Source: a bacterium (GTDB taxonomy: Bacteria; Sumerlaeota; Sumerlaeia; SLMS01; JAHLLQ01). From it: DNA of 64,000 nucleotides. The position numbers and the translations under genes are program-made. A model generated the notes under the pieces. That model saw only the letters and a list, made by a program, of their open reading frames with translations. It did not search any database and was not told where the DNA came from. Positions 43,924 through 52,174 of the stretch are shown here, piece after piece; position 1 is the stretch's first letter; each line of letters begins with the position of its first letter. Location: assembly GCA_020444065.1 (NCBI GenBank), contig JAHLLQ010000003.1, positions 773,065-837,064 of the forward strand. Direction: 5' to 3'.

Positions 43924-45945
43924 TCAGTTCCCCCGGGGGGAAAGGCGCTGCGATCCCATCCCACGACGGAATTCAGCGATCACCGTATCGAAATCCTCCC
44001 CCATGTCCACCAACCCATAGTAGGCGCGCTCGCGCAGGCGATCATCCTCATCCGAGCGCAGGATCTCCCATAGCTTCTCGCGGGCCTCGTCGGTGCCCTG
44101 GAATCCGAGACCGGCGATCAGATTGGAACGGAAATCCTCCATTGAATCCGAGTCGTACGCCTCAACAAGGACACTCGCCACGGCCGGGCGGAGTCCCGCG
44201 GGGGCCGGATGCGTCGCCAGCGCGAGTGCCGCCGCCGGGCGGGCCTGCGGTGCAAGCGACTCGTCGCGCCAGACCTCCAGCATGCGCTTCGTGAGCGGAA
44301 GGCTCACTTCCGGCGCGTTCTGATAGAGAAACGCAACCTCTCCGACTGCCATGGGATCGTGGGAAAGCTGCACCAGGGCTTCCTCGATCCCCGGGGAGAT
44401 GGGGCGAGTAGAAAGCGCCGCAATGGAGGCGTACGCGACCAGGCCGTCCTCACTCAACAGCTTCAGAATCACAGTCTCCGCCGGGGGAACTGTTGCGTCG
44501 CCACCACACTGTATCGTGGCCATTGCAAGACGCATACGTACCAGATCGGAGGGATCATCAACCAGTTGAGCCAGCCGCTGAACGTCGGACCCGTCACCGC
44601 CCGCGTATGGAAGAGCGGCGACAGCGGCCGCCCGCACGATCTCGCTTTCGGCCGCAAGCAATCGCCGAACGCGTGGAAGGAACAACTCTGGCCTATCCAA
44701 TCGGCCGCCGAACTCGATCATCGCCACAAGGGCGGCGGAGGCCCGGGCATTCCCTTCGGGATTCGAGTCGGCCTGATCGAGCAGGGCCAGGATCCTGTCT
44801 GCCGCGTTCGGGATCAACGAAGTTCCATCTGGTTGGATCTCTGCCAGCAGTTCCTCGTGGGCTTTGGCAACTTGGGGATCACCGAGCAATCCCCGACGGA
44901 GCTGTTCCTCCTTCGAGGTCTCATCCTGAGCGTTCACGGGCGCCTCCTGTCCGCTGACACGTCCAATCGTCAGGATTCCGGCCGCGGCGACGACGACGAG
45001 CACTCCGGCGATTCCGATCGCGCGGTGGCGGCCGCTGACGGGCGATTCGAGCTTTCCATTCTCCAATCTACGCAAGCGGCGCAGGATCTCCGGACTTCCG
45101 AACAGGGCGGTGTCAGGCTCGAACCTCGGGGATGATGCGAAGAGCAAGGCCAGCCGAGCTAGAGTCCGCGCATAGCCAGTTCGATCGCCGATGTCCCGCG
45201 CCGCGGCCGCGTCGCAGGCTTCTTCGCACAGCCCGCGATGCAGCGCCGCTGCCACCCACAGCAGCGGATGGAACCAAAACAACACCTGCAGTACGCGCAT
45301 GCCGAGACTCCAAAGCGGATCGCGGTGGCGCCAGTGAGCCGACTCGTGTGCGACAACTCCGAGTAGTTCCTCTTCCGTTGCCTCATCGATCAAACGCCGC
45401 GGCAGGACGATCGCCGAGCCGGATATCATCGTCACAAAAGGCGTGACCATCTCCTCCGAGATCAGAATTCGCAATCCTGGAGGCAATATATCACGAATGC
45501 GCGCTGGCAATTCATCTGCTGCAGGATGCGCGTTCTTGATTACTCCCACGATTCGGCGGAAACCCACGCCGAGCCAGGCGAGGCCGATTGCGACTCCGAA
45601 CAACCATATTCCAACAAGAGCGGCAGTGGGGGAGAGGCTGGACGATACCTTCTCCGTCCGCCTGAGTGAATTCGAAGACCGCGTAGTATTGGCTTCAGAC
45701 CTCGTTGCGCTCGGCAATGCAATTCGGGAAAAATGTGGTGCTGTTCCGTCGGCCGGCAGGAGAGGGACGGAGATTTGGGGGGCAAAGGCACTGACGATCA
45801 AAGTGCCGAATGCCGCGAGGATTCCCGCGCGCAGGATGAACAAGCGAACGTTCGCTCGCCCCCTGGCCATGAGCATTGTGACCGCGATTGCGATTGCCAG
45901 AACAACTGTGCTTCTCAAGGCGATTTCCATTCCCATTAACATCAT
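43924..45945 (-). CDS. BlaR1/MecR1-like M56 membrane metalloprotease with HEAT-type C-terminus
   Basis: 673 residues; GGAGG lies 6 nt before the ATG at 45945. Two membrane helices near the N-terminus and another near 108-125 precede the protease. The zinc motif is HESAH (200-204), with CEEACDAAAA near 240 supplying the third ligand. A membrane helix (IAGVLVVVAAAGILTIG) near 315-332 leads to a ~330-residue region of helical HEAT-like repeats (AAAVAALPYAGGDGSDVQRL). The penicillin-binding sensor domain of true BlaR1 is absent. Expected role: sense a signal and trigger cleavage of the BlaI-type repressor encoded 13 nt upstream. Confidence 0.87.
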   Translation of the reverse strand: MMLMGMEIALRSTVVLAIAIAVTMLMARGRANVRLFILRAGILAAFGTLIVSAFAPQISVPLLPADGTAPHFSRIALPSATRSEANTTRSSNSLRRTEKVSSSLSPTAALVGIWLFGVAIGLAWLGVGFRRIVGVIKNAHPAADELPARIRDILPPGLRILISEEMVTPFVTMISGSAIVLPRRLIDEATEEELLGVVAHESAHWRHRDPLWSLGMRVLQVLFWFHPLLWVAAALHRGLCEEACDAAAARDIGDRTGYARTLARLALLFASSPRFEPDTALFGSPEILRRLRRLENGKLESPVSGRHRAIGIAGVLVVVAAAGILTIGRVSGQEAPVNAQDETSKEEQLRRGLLGDPQVAKAHEELLAEIQPDGTSLIPNAADRILALLDQADSNPEGNARASAALVAMIEFGGRLDRPELFLPRVRRLLAAESEIVRAAAVAALPYAGGDGSDVQRLAQLVDDPSDLVRMRLAMATIQCGGDATVPPAETVILKLLSEDGLVAYASIAALSTRPISPGIEEALVQLSHDPMAVGEVAFLYQNAPEVSLPLTKRMLEVWRDESLAPQARPAAALALATHPAPAGLRPAVASVLVEAYDSDSMEDFRSNLIAGLGFQGTDEAREKLWEILRSDEDDRLRERAYYGLVDMGEDFDTVIAEFRRGMGSQRLSPRGN

Positions 45946-45958
45946 CCTCTGCCTCCCC

Positions 45959-46324
45959 CTACTTCTTTCGCTGGCGTTCGCCCGCGATGCGTTGAAGTTC
46001 TTCCAATTGCTTTGGCGTCAGGCGCTCCGTTCGCAGTAGCTCCATGATCAACCCCGCGGTTGAGCCTTCTGCGAATACCTGCGACATGCGGCGGGAAAGC
46101 TCGCGCAGCAGGCGCGGGCGTTTCGTGACAGCCCAATAGAAATAGGCCTTCCCACGCTTCTCGCGCCGGGCGTGTCCCTTCTCCACAAGATTGACCAGGG
46201 CCGACCGCAGAGTGCCGTTATCGATCGACCAGCCGAAACGCTTCTGCACATCGGCCGGCTTGAGTGGCGACTCCTCCCAGAGGACTCGCATCGCTTCCAG
46301 TTCATTATCGCGGAGTTCGATCAT
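45959..46324 (-). CDS. BlaI/MecI/CopY-family repressor
   Basis: 121 residues from the ATG at 46324 (open to 46402, which would run through the operators). The winged helix is visible: MIELRDNELEAMRVLWEESP, KPADVQKRFGWSIDNGTLRS, ALVNLVEKGHARREKRGKAY. The C-terminal dimerisation helices are short. It represses its own blaI-blaR operon and is inactivated by the partner protease. Two TGTGA-N5-TCACA dyads lie 23 and 65 nt upstream. Confidence 0.9.
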   Translation of the reverse strand: MIELRDNELEAMRVLWEESPLKPADVQKRFGWSIDNGTLRSALVNLVEKGHARREKRGKAYFYWAVTKRPRLLRELSRRMSQVFAEGSTAGLIMELLRTERLTPKQLEELQRIAGERQRKK

Positions 46325-46342
46325 TTCGGGATCCACAGGTGG

Positions 46343-46365
46343 GATGTGTGAATACTTCACACATC
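46343..46365. promoter_or_regulatory. BlaI-type operator 1
   Basis: A 10-bp perfect inverted repeat around TAC: GATGTGTGAA (46343-46352) and TTCACACATC (46356-46365). Its core is TGTGA-N5-TCACA (46347-46361), shared with operator 2. It lies 19 nt upstream of the repressor start and within the divergent region to the prepilin gene. Confidence 0.75.
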
Positions 46366-46388
46366 GGGGGCCGTTGGCAAGACAAATA

Positions 46389-46403
46389 TGTGACGGATTC
46401 ACA
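46389..46403. promoter_or_regulatory. BlaI-type operator 2
   Basis: TGTGA (46389-46393), CGGAT, TCACA (46399-46403): the same core as operator 1. The two centres are 42 bp apart, four helical turns, so dimers would sit on the same DNA face. The overlap with the region upstream of the prepilin gene means that gene could be co-regulated. Confidence 0.7.
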
Positions 46404-46485
46404 GGTTTGCGCCCGCGATTCCGATTGTGGCTCTGCCGCGATCATTCTAGACCGACGGAAATCTGGGAGAGAGGAGGATGAGGAA

Positions 46486-47094
46486 ATGCGCAGGAGGAGC
46501 GCGTTCACTCTGATCGAATTACTTATTGTTGTTGCCATTATTGCCATATTGGCAGCCATCGCCGTACCGAACTTCCTTGAGGCACAAGTCCGCTCGAAAA
46601 TCAGCCGGTCGCTCAGCGACATGAGGTCCTTTGCCACGGCGCTGGAATCCTATGCCGTCGATGCGAACCACTATCCGCCGTACGGTCGTGTCACCTCCGC
46701 TGGCGTCGTCGAGTACCCGGCGTCCGTGAACGACATGAACGACCAGACCTGCTTCGTCGGGCCGCCCCTGACGACCCCGATCGCGTACATGACGTCGCGT
46801 CTGCCGGATAACTTCGCGACGCAGTTCACCGGCCCGGAAGAGAATCGCTTGATCGAGTTCCTGAACCTCGACCAGCACGTGGCCAACTTCCCGAGCCCCG
46901 GCCCCGCATGGGCGTCCGAGCTGATCCCCGCCTGGGGACACTGGCGTCTGGTGTGCGCAGGTCCGGACTGCGATCGCGGCCTCGACATCAAGAATAACCG
47001 CGTCTACGATCCGTCGAACGGTACGGTCAGCGATGGCGACATCGTGCGTTGCCAGCACATGACCGAGAGCGCCATCAATCCGACGGCTCCATGA
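46486..47094 (+). CDS. type IV prepilin / pseudopilin
   Basis: 202 residues from the ATG at 46486 with GAGGAGG 9-10 nt upstream. The short basic leader MRRRSA precedes FTLIELLIVVAIIAILAAIA and then VPNFLEAQVRSK, the prepilin cleavage/methylation helix; the residue before the cut is Ala rather than the usual Gly. The body has the domain with SYAVDANHYPPYGRVTSAGV seen in pseudopilin-like proteins of planctomycete-type genomes. Processed by a prepilin peptidase (not in window). Its stop overlaps the methyltransferase start by ATGA. It could be part of a type II secretion or DNA-uptake pseudopilus. Confidence 0.9.
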   Translation: MRRRSAFTLIELLIVVAIIAILAAIAVPNFLEAQVRSKISRSLSDMRSFATALESYAVDANHYPPYGRVTSAGVVEYPASVNDMNDQTCFVGPPLTTPIAYMTSRLPDNFATQFTGPEENRLIEFLNLDQHVANFPSPGPAWASELIPAWGHWRLVCAGPDCDRGLDIKNNRVYDPSNGTVSDGDIVRCQHMTESAINPTAP

Positions 47095-47711
47095 GTAACG
47101 ATTTCTTCGACGAACTGGCCAGGCGGTGGGACGACGAAGTCCCGCCGCCGGAGGCCTTTCCGTTCTTCGAGCCCTGGATCGCCAGCCTGCAGATCGCGCC
47201 GGACGCGTCCGTGCTCGACATCGGCTGCGGAACCGGGCGCTATACGGCACTACTGGCTGATCGCGCTCCGCGGGGGAGTGTCGTCGGGCTCGATTCGTCG
47301 GAGGGTATGCTGCGGGTCGCCCGTGAAAGACTGGACGGTCGTGCGAACGTTCGCTTCGTTCATGAGGCGTTGCACGAAACAACCCTTGCATCCGATGTGT
47401 TCGATCACGTTTTCATCATCAGCACGTTTCCGCACCTTCGTCCCTGGACGAAGGCGTTGGTACAATGCCACCGGATGGGGAAGCCGGAGGCCGTGCTCGA
47501 TCTGGTTCACTTCTCGAGCCGCGAAGAACTGAATGCGCTCCACGGCTCCTCGGATGAAGTGGCGGAAGACATGCTGCCGCCCGTCGAGGAGGCGGCCAAA
47601 CTCATCGCCTCCTGCGGGTTTGCAATCCAGATCGCGGAGGAAGACCACCACCACTATCGCGTTCGTGCGGTTGTTCAGAACCCGATTCACGCCGAACGCA
47701 CGCGCCTCTGA
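47091..47711 (+). CDS. class I SAM-dependent methyltransferase
   Basis: 206 residues from the ATG at 47091, which overlaps the prepilin stop. Motif I is VLDIGCGTGRYTALLADRAP, then GSVVGLDSSEGMLRVARERL. It belongs to the methyltransferase-11/25 group with unknown substrate. Coupling to the prepilin gene is intriguing, because pilins are N-methylated, but that reaction is normally done by the prepilin peptidase; I would not assign it. It is convergent with the M50 protease gene. Confidence 0.85.
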   Translation: MSNDFFDELARRWDDEVPPPEAFPFFEPWIASLQIAPDASVLDIGCGTGRYTALLADRAPRGSVVGLDSSEGMLRVARERLDGRANVRFVHEALHETTLASDVFDHVFIISTFPHLRPWTKALVQCHRMGKPEAVLDLVHFSSREELNALHGSSDEVAEDMLPPVEEAAKLIASCGFAIQIAEEDHHHYRVRAVVQNPIHAERTRL

Positions 47712-47722
47712 GCGTACTCGAA

Positions 47723-47786
47723 CTCGTACTCGTACACGTACTCGGTTTCTTCGAGTACGAGTACCGCTTCGCTGAGTACGTGTACG
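47723..47786. repeat. nested GTACTCG palindrome island
   Basis: Between two convergent genes. CGTACACGTACTC (47731-47743) pairs perfectly with GAGTACGTGTACG (47774-47786), 13 bp. Inside it, CGAGTACGAG (47752-47761) also pairs with CTCGTACTCG (47723-47732), so two alternative folds exist. The unit GTACTCG repeats in direct and inverted orientation. It could be a bidirectional terminator or a dispersed palindromic element. Confidence 0.7.
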
Positions 47787-47823
47787 CTTGGGGTTTTGGG
47801 AAGCAACCGGTTCGGAGTCACAC

Positions 47824-48894
47824 TCACCCCGACTGCGATTTCAGTTCTTCGATGCGTTTCTTGATGGCGGCGGCGCGGCGGAAGTCTTCGTGGGCGACCG
47901 CTTCGCGCAGCATCTCGCGCAATTGCGCGGTGTCCGTGACATCTTCGGGTTCGGGGCGCGGGCCGATTTCGATGACTTTGGCGGGGCCCTTCGGGCGAGG
48001 TGGGCGCTTCTTCTTGGAAGACTTCCCGCCGGGAATCAGTCCGCCCATGTCTTCGCGCGCGCGGCGCTTTGCGCGATCCATGATCTCGTTGTCGTAGAAG
48101 ACCGTTCGATCACCCCAGGAATCTTCCTGACCATACACGGGTCCGTAACGGATTCGCTGTTGCTCCATCAGGCACGCCTGGATGCCGAGCAAACCGATGA
48201 TCGCCAGCCAGATGTTGGCCGGCCCGATCAATGGTAGTTCGATGTGCGTGAGGAGCGCCATCAGAAGAACAATGCCCAGCACGACGCCCACCTGCGACAC
48301 GCGATACGTCACGCGCCCGGGATTGTACTTCAGCGAAAGCGCCGCGCGGATCAGCTTGGCGCTATCCATCGGAAACAACGGAAAGAGCAGATTGAAGAGA
48401 GCCAGCATCGTGTTCAACCGCGCAAGCATCAGCACGAACCAGTACACGGCGAACAATCCAAAGCCGCGCCCTGTCAGCAGGCCTCCCACACCCAGAAGCA
48501 GCAACTGACCGATGACGGCCAGGACGATACTAACCGCAGGACCGAGCGCAACGACCAGCAACTCCGTTCGTGGTGAGAGGCTCGAACCTGTTCCGACTGC
48601 CATGCCGCCAATCGGTGTCAGGATAATGACTTCAGTGTGACCGCCAACCAATCGATTGCCCCACGCGTGACCGAACTCATGCGCCAGCACTGAACCATAG
48701 AGCACGCCAATGAAGATCAGTGCCAGGATTGCTCCCTGCCAAATCGGAAGGCCTTCCTGGAAGTAGGGCATCGCAAAGAAAGGGAGCACGATCACCAGCG
48801 CCAGGTGCACTCGCAACGGAATGCCCAGCAGGCGACCGGCGGGGATCGTCTTTGTGAACAGCCAGCGGAAGAAGTTGAGGATGCTCTGCATCAT
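47824..48894 (-). CDS. site-2-protease-like M50 metalloprotease with C-terminal UVR-like motif
   Basis: 356 residues, about six membrane segments. The zinc motif HEFGH is at 72-76 in LAHEFGHAWGNRLVGG. The second metal/structural motif is the region NLLFPLFPMDSAKLIRA, a variant of the usual NxxPxxxxDG. The soluble C-terminus ends in LREMLREAVAHEDFRRAAAI, KKRIEEL, which resembles a UVR motif. Such enzymes cut membrane-bound regulators inside the bilayer. No clear Shine-Dalgarno precedes the ATG pair at 48894/48891. It is last in an operon with two genes upstream. Confidence 0.87.
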   Translation of the reverse strand: MMQSILNFFRWLFTKTIPAGRLLGIPLRVHLALVIVLPFFAMPYFQEGLPIWQGAILALIFIGVLYGSVLAHEFGHAWGNRLVGGHTEVIILTPIGGMAVGTGSSLSPRTELLVVALGPAVSIVLAVIGQLLLLGVGGLLTGRGFGLFAVYWFVLMLARLNTMLALFNLLFPLFPMDSAKLIRAALSLKYNPGRVTYRVSQVGVVLGIVLLMALLTHIELPLIGPANIWLAIIGLLGIQACLMEQQRIRYGPVYGQEDSWGDRTVFYDNEIMDRAKRRAREDMGGLIPGGKSSKKKRPPRPKGPAKVIEIGPRPEPEDVTDTAQLREMLREAVAHEDFRRAAAIKKRIEELKSQSG

Positions 48895-48958
48895 GCGAGG
48901 ATTATTGAACGGAACTCACCGAATTGACAAGACTATCCCGGACGAATGTCGTCGCCAG

Positions 48959-49501
48959 TCACTTGCCCTTTGCGGCCTTCTTCGCCTTCTTTCGTCCGAA
49001 TGTCTTGGTGATCCGGCGGAAAATCGGGCCGGAGAAGAGAAAGCCCGCAGGAAACTCAAGCAACTCTCCGTCCAACTGGAAGACCCGCAATTGACGGAGT
49101 GGAAATCCCGACAGTTGTGCGTCCTCCACACGATCGGGAGTCAGCACGATCGTCGCTTCATTCGATTTGTCGGGCTGGAAGAGCAACGTATCGTCTTCGC
49201 GCACACCAAGCAACCCCTGGACGGATTCGTTGCCGCGGTGCAGCGTCGTGTGCGCGTGCGGCACGGAACCGCTGACGCGCGGCGCTGTCTCGGTCGCTCT
49301 TGCGGCCGCTTCGCCGGCGCGCCGTTTCACGCGATCACGCGCCACCCACGTGACTTTTTCGTCTTCGCCGACCGGCTCGAGGGACTTCGGAAACAGCTCT
49401 TCATCCAGCAGGATCTCGCGGGCCTCCTCTTCGTTGTCCGCGCGCATGATTTCGCGCACGACTCTCCCGCGTGAATCGACTGCCTGGAAACGAAACCTCA
49501 T
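48959..49501 (-). CDS. GspF N-terminal-like soluble protein
   Basis: 180 residues. The first ~45 residues (MRFRFQAVDSRGRVVREIMR, then DNEEEAREILLDEELFPKSL) resemble the N-terminal segment of GspF/PilC platform proteins, but no membrane helices follow. The centre is Arg/Thr-rich and the C-terminus ends in a basic tail (RKKAKKAAKGK). The start overlaps the stop of the lipoprotein gene upstream (ATGA), and the M50 gene follows after 64 nt. Function unknown. Confidence 0.7.
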   Translation of the reverse strand: MRFRFQAVDSRGRVVREIMRADNEEEAREILLDEELFPKSLEPVGEDEKVTWVARDRVKRRAGEAAARATETAPRVSGSVPHAHTTLHRGNESVQGLLGVREDDTLLFQPDKSNEATIVLTPDRVEDAQLSGFPLRQLRVFQLDGELLEFPAGFLFSGPIFRRITKTFGRKKAKKAAKGK

Positions 49502-50781
49502 TGCGCGTCCTCTTCAGGCAAAGGTTGGAACTTGATCGCATCGGCCATGATTGTCCGGCCGTCGCCCGTGCGCAATCGAACGAACAGCGGCCGCGAGCTG
49601 ATCGCGACCCAATCGCCCAACCGATTCCACGCGCCGGTTCCTGTCGTCATGTCGATCTCCCAGGTTACCAAAGGACGGCCCTGCTCAACCAGGCCGATCT
49701 CGAGCAGCGCCTTCTTCGATCGTGCGACCCGGTGATCCCAATACAACCACGTGGCATGACGGCCTTCCTCCAATCCTTCGATAATCCAAAGCGCCTCGGC
49801 CTCCGGATCGTCTGTCACCAGCGCGTTCAATCCGTAGGTCGATGTCTCCCGGCTATTCCGGCGAGTCTCCCAATTTCCCGTGGCGCTGAACTTCGCATCT
49901 TCGTTGTCATCGATGACGGGGTCGTCGGCCAGCGGAGTCGTCAGCGCACCCGCCTTCAGAAGCATCGCGTTTAGCGAATCCGACGGGAGCAACAACTGCG
50001 CAGGTTCGCCTGCCGCATAGAACTTCGTCAGCAATGGATCCTGCACATCGAAGATGCCCTGTTCGACGTCTTCGAGTCCTGTGACGACGACGCTGCGAAC
50101 CGGAACCTGTGCTGGGTCGGCGAGGTACGCGTCCAGCAACTCCAGCCCGCCGACGTTGTAGCCGCGGCGTTTCAGTGCCGCGGTGAAGTCCTCGTATTGC
50201 GTGCGGTGAATGGCGCCGGCCGGCGGCGTCAGCGATGTCGGAATGGCCTCGTTTGCAGCACCCCAGACCTTGCCGACATGTACGCCATATAGCGCGCGCT
50301 CGAATTCAACCGATGCGTCTTCCAGGCCAAGCAGTGCGGCGACCTTGACCTGCTTTGGCAGGTAACCCGGCACAAAGACCCACGCGTCCAGGTCCGTTCC
50401 AGTCATCTCCAGTCCCATCGACAGGTCCTCGGAGAAACCAACCCCGGCGGGCATCAGGACGTTGCCCGTGGCGATTGCTTCGCCCGTTGCGGCATCGACG
50501 AACGAACTGCCCGGCGCATCGAACTGCCAGGGAATGACCTTCTGGCCGCCAAATCCGGTCGCCGGATCCCGCAGGGCGCCGAGAGCAGCCAGCACGGGCT
50601 GCATGCTCGGGTTCTCTCCCAGTGGCGGGGCGACGGCCAGGACGGGCCCATCGTTGTCGAAGTCGGTCCGCGAATGGTCGCAACCCACGGCGACAAGGGC
50701 GGTCAGCATTGCAAGGATCACATACAAGCGGAGCGCGGTTCGGCCTTGCTCGCTTCGGCGGGGCAACAGTAGCGTTCTCAT
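49498..50781 (-). CDS. lipoprotein with golvesin-like C-terminal domain
   Basis: 427 residues from the ATG at 50781 (frame open to 51063, antisense to pdxB). The signal peptide ends VAVGC, a probable lipobox, followed by DHSRTDFDNDG. Residues ~40-300 contain an N-acetylmuramidase-free, unassigned domain (VFVPGYLPKQVKVAALLGLE). The last ~120 residues match golvesin/Xly-type binding domains: NWETRRNSRETSTYG at the start and WNRLGDWV near the end, then IMADAIKFQPL. Such domains are found on extracellular hydrolases and adhesins. First gene of the operon with the GspF-N-like and M50 genes. Confidence 0.7.
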   Translation of the reverse strand: MRTLLLPRRSEQGRTALRLYVILAMLTALVAVGCDHSRTDFDNDGPVLAVAPPLGENPSMQPVLAALGALRDPATGFGGQKVIPWQFDAPGSSFVDAATGEAIATGNVLMPAGVGFSEDLSMGLEMTGTDLDAWVFVPGYLPKQVKVAALLGLEDASVEFERALYGVHVGKVWGAANEAIPTSLTPPAGAIHRTQYEDFTAALKRRGYNVGGLELLDAYLADPAQVPVRSVVVTGLEDVEQGIFDVQDPLLTKFYAAGEPAQLLLPSDSLNAMLLKAGALTTPLADDPVIDDNEDAKFSATGNWETRRNSRETSTYGLNALVTDDPEAEALWIIEGLEEGRHATWLYWDHRVARSKKALLEIGLVEQGRPLVTWEIDMTTGTGAWNRLGDWVAISSRPLFVRLRTGDGRTIMADAIKFQPLPEEDAQ

Positions 50782-50893
50782 GGTCGTGCGATCTGGTTCT
50801 CCGATTGAGATCTCAAAAGCGGACAGCAGTCTCCGCTCTCGCCCCCGGGCGCGCAAGGACAAGAACGGATAGCGAGCCCATCCGCCTCCACCC

Positions 50894-52030
50894 ATGCTCA
50901 TAATTGCAGACGAGAACATCCCGCTGATTCGCGAAGCCATGTCGCCCGTCGGCGATGTGCGACTGGTGGCCGGCCGCTCGTTGACCCGTCGCGATGTCGC
51001 GGAGGCGGACGTGCTGCTGGTGCGGTCCGTCACGCGGGTCGATGCCGACTTGCTCGACGGCACGCCGGTCCGTTTCGTCGGGACTGCTACGATCGGGACG
51101 GATCACATCGATCTGCCCTATCTCCAGCAGCGGGGAATCGGATTCTCCAGCGCGGCCGGCAGCAATGCCAGGTCGGTCGTCGAGTACGTCGTCGCGGCGC
51201 TTATCGAGACTTCCCTTCGCGCGGGGGAGCCGCTGGCCGGCAAGACGCTCGGGATCGTTGGGCGAGGGAACATCGGCTCAGCCCTTGCCAAAGTGGCCCC
51301 GGCCCTGGGACTCAAAGTCCTGGTCAACGATCCGCCGCTGGAGCGCGCCGGCGACCCAGGTCCTTTCGTCGCACTGGATGATCTGCTCAGAGAATCCGAC
51401 TTTGTCACCTTCCACGTTCCGCTCAATCGCGAGGGGCCCGATTGCACCATCCACCTGCTTGGGGATGCTGGCCTGGCGGCGATGAAGCCCACGGCCGTCA
51501 TGCTGAACACCTCCCGGGGGCCGGTTGTCGACAATGCGGCGCTCTTGACCGCGCTGCAATCCGGCTGGCTGCGCGGCGCCATCCTTGACGTCTGGGAGGG
51601 TGAACCCGACATAGACACCCGTCTTTTGGAGATGGTCAACATCGCCACGCCTCACATTGCAGGATACAGCCTGGACGGGAAGACGAATGGCACGACGATG
51701 CTGGCGGCCGCGGTTCGTGAGTTCTTCGGCTTCGAAGAGCTCTGGCAGCCCAGTCTTCCGGAACCTGCAGAGCCGACCATCGAAATCGGCGCACAATCCA
51801 GTTTCGAGGCCTTCCTGGCCGAGGCGGTGCGGCATTCCTACCCGATTCTCGAAGACGATGAACGGTTGCGCCGCTCCTTGGCGCTCCCTGAGGATCGCCG
51901 CCCCGAGTGGTTCGACCGTCTGCGCAAGGAATACCCCGTGCGGCGCGAGTTTCGGAACTTCCGGCTGAGTGCGCCGGAATTGCCCGAAGAATGGAAATCG
52001 TGCGCCGAAGCGCTGGGATTCCGGCTCTGA
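50894..52030 (+). CDS. pdxB: erythronate-4-phosphate dehydrogenase
   Basis: 378 residues, the PdxB length. It oxidises 4-phospho-D-erythronate in DXP-independent pyridoxal phosphate synthesis. It starts MLIIADENIPLIREAMSPVG and contains GTATIGTDHIDLPYLQQRGI, the NAD motif GIVGRGNIGSALA, the catalytic Arg in LNTSRGPVVDN and the His in NIATPHIAGYSLDGK. The C-terminal PdxB-specific dimerisation domain is present (RLRKEYPVRREFRNFRL). It is divergent from the lipoprotein operon with 112 nt between. Confidence 0.93.
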   Translation: MLIIADENIPLIREAMSPVGDVRLVAGRSLTRRDVAEADVLLVRSVTRVDADLLDGTPVRFVGTATIGTDHIDLPYLQQRGIGFSSAAGSNARSVVEYVVAALIETSLRAGEPLAGKTLGIVGRGNIGSALAKVAPALGLKVLVNDPPLERAGDPGPFVALDDLLRESDFVTFHVPLNREGPDCTIHLLGDAGLAAMKPTAVMLNTSRGPVVDNAALLTALQSGWLRGAILDVWEGEPDIDTRLLEMVNIATPHIAGYSLDGKTNGTTMLAAAVREFFGFEELWQPSLPEPAEPTIEIGAQSSFEAFLAEAVRHSYPILEDDERLRRSLALPEDRRPEWFDRLRKEYPVRREFRNFRLSAPELPEEWKSCAEALGFRL

Positions 52031-52174
52031 AGCGGTCGGAAATGGGCTAATCCGATCCAGTTTTAGCCAAATGGCTCGAAAAACCTCTTGGCCGGAAAGT
52101 TGCACTTAGCAATCCCGAGCGCCGGCGGCTCAGTCGGCTTTACAACCAGCACCGCACCGAGGAGGCGCGGGCAT

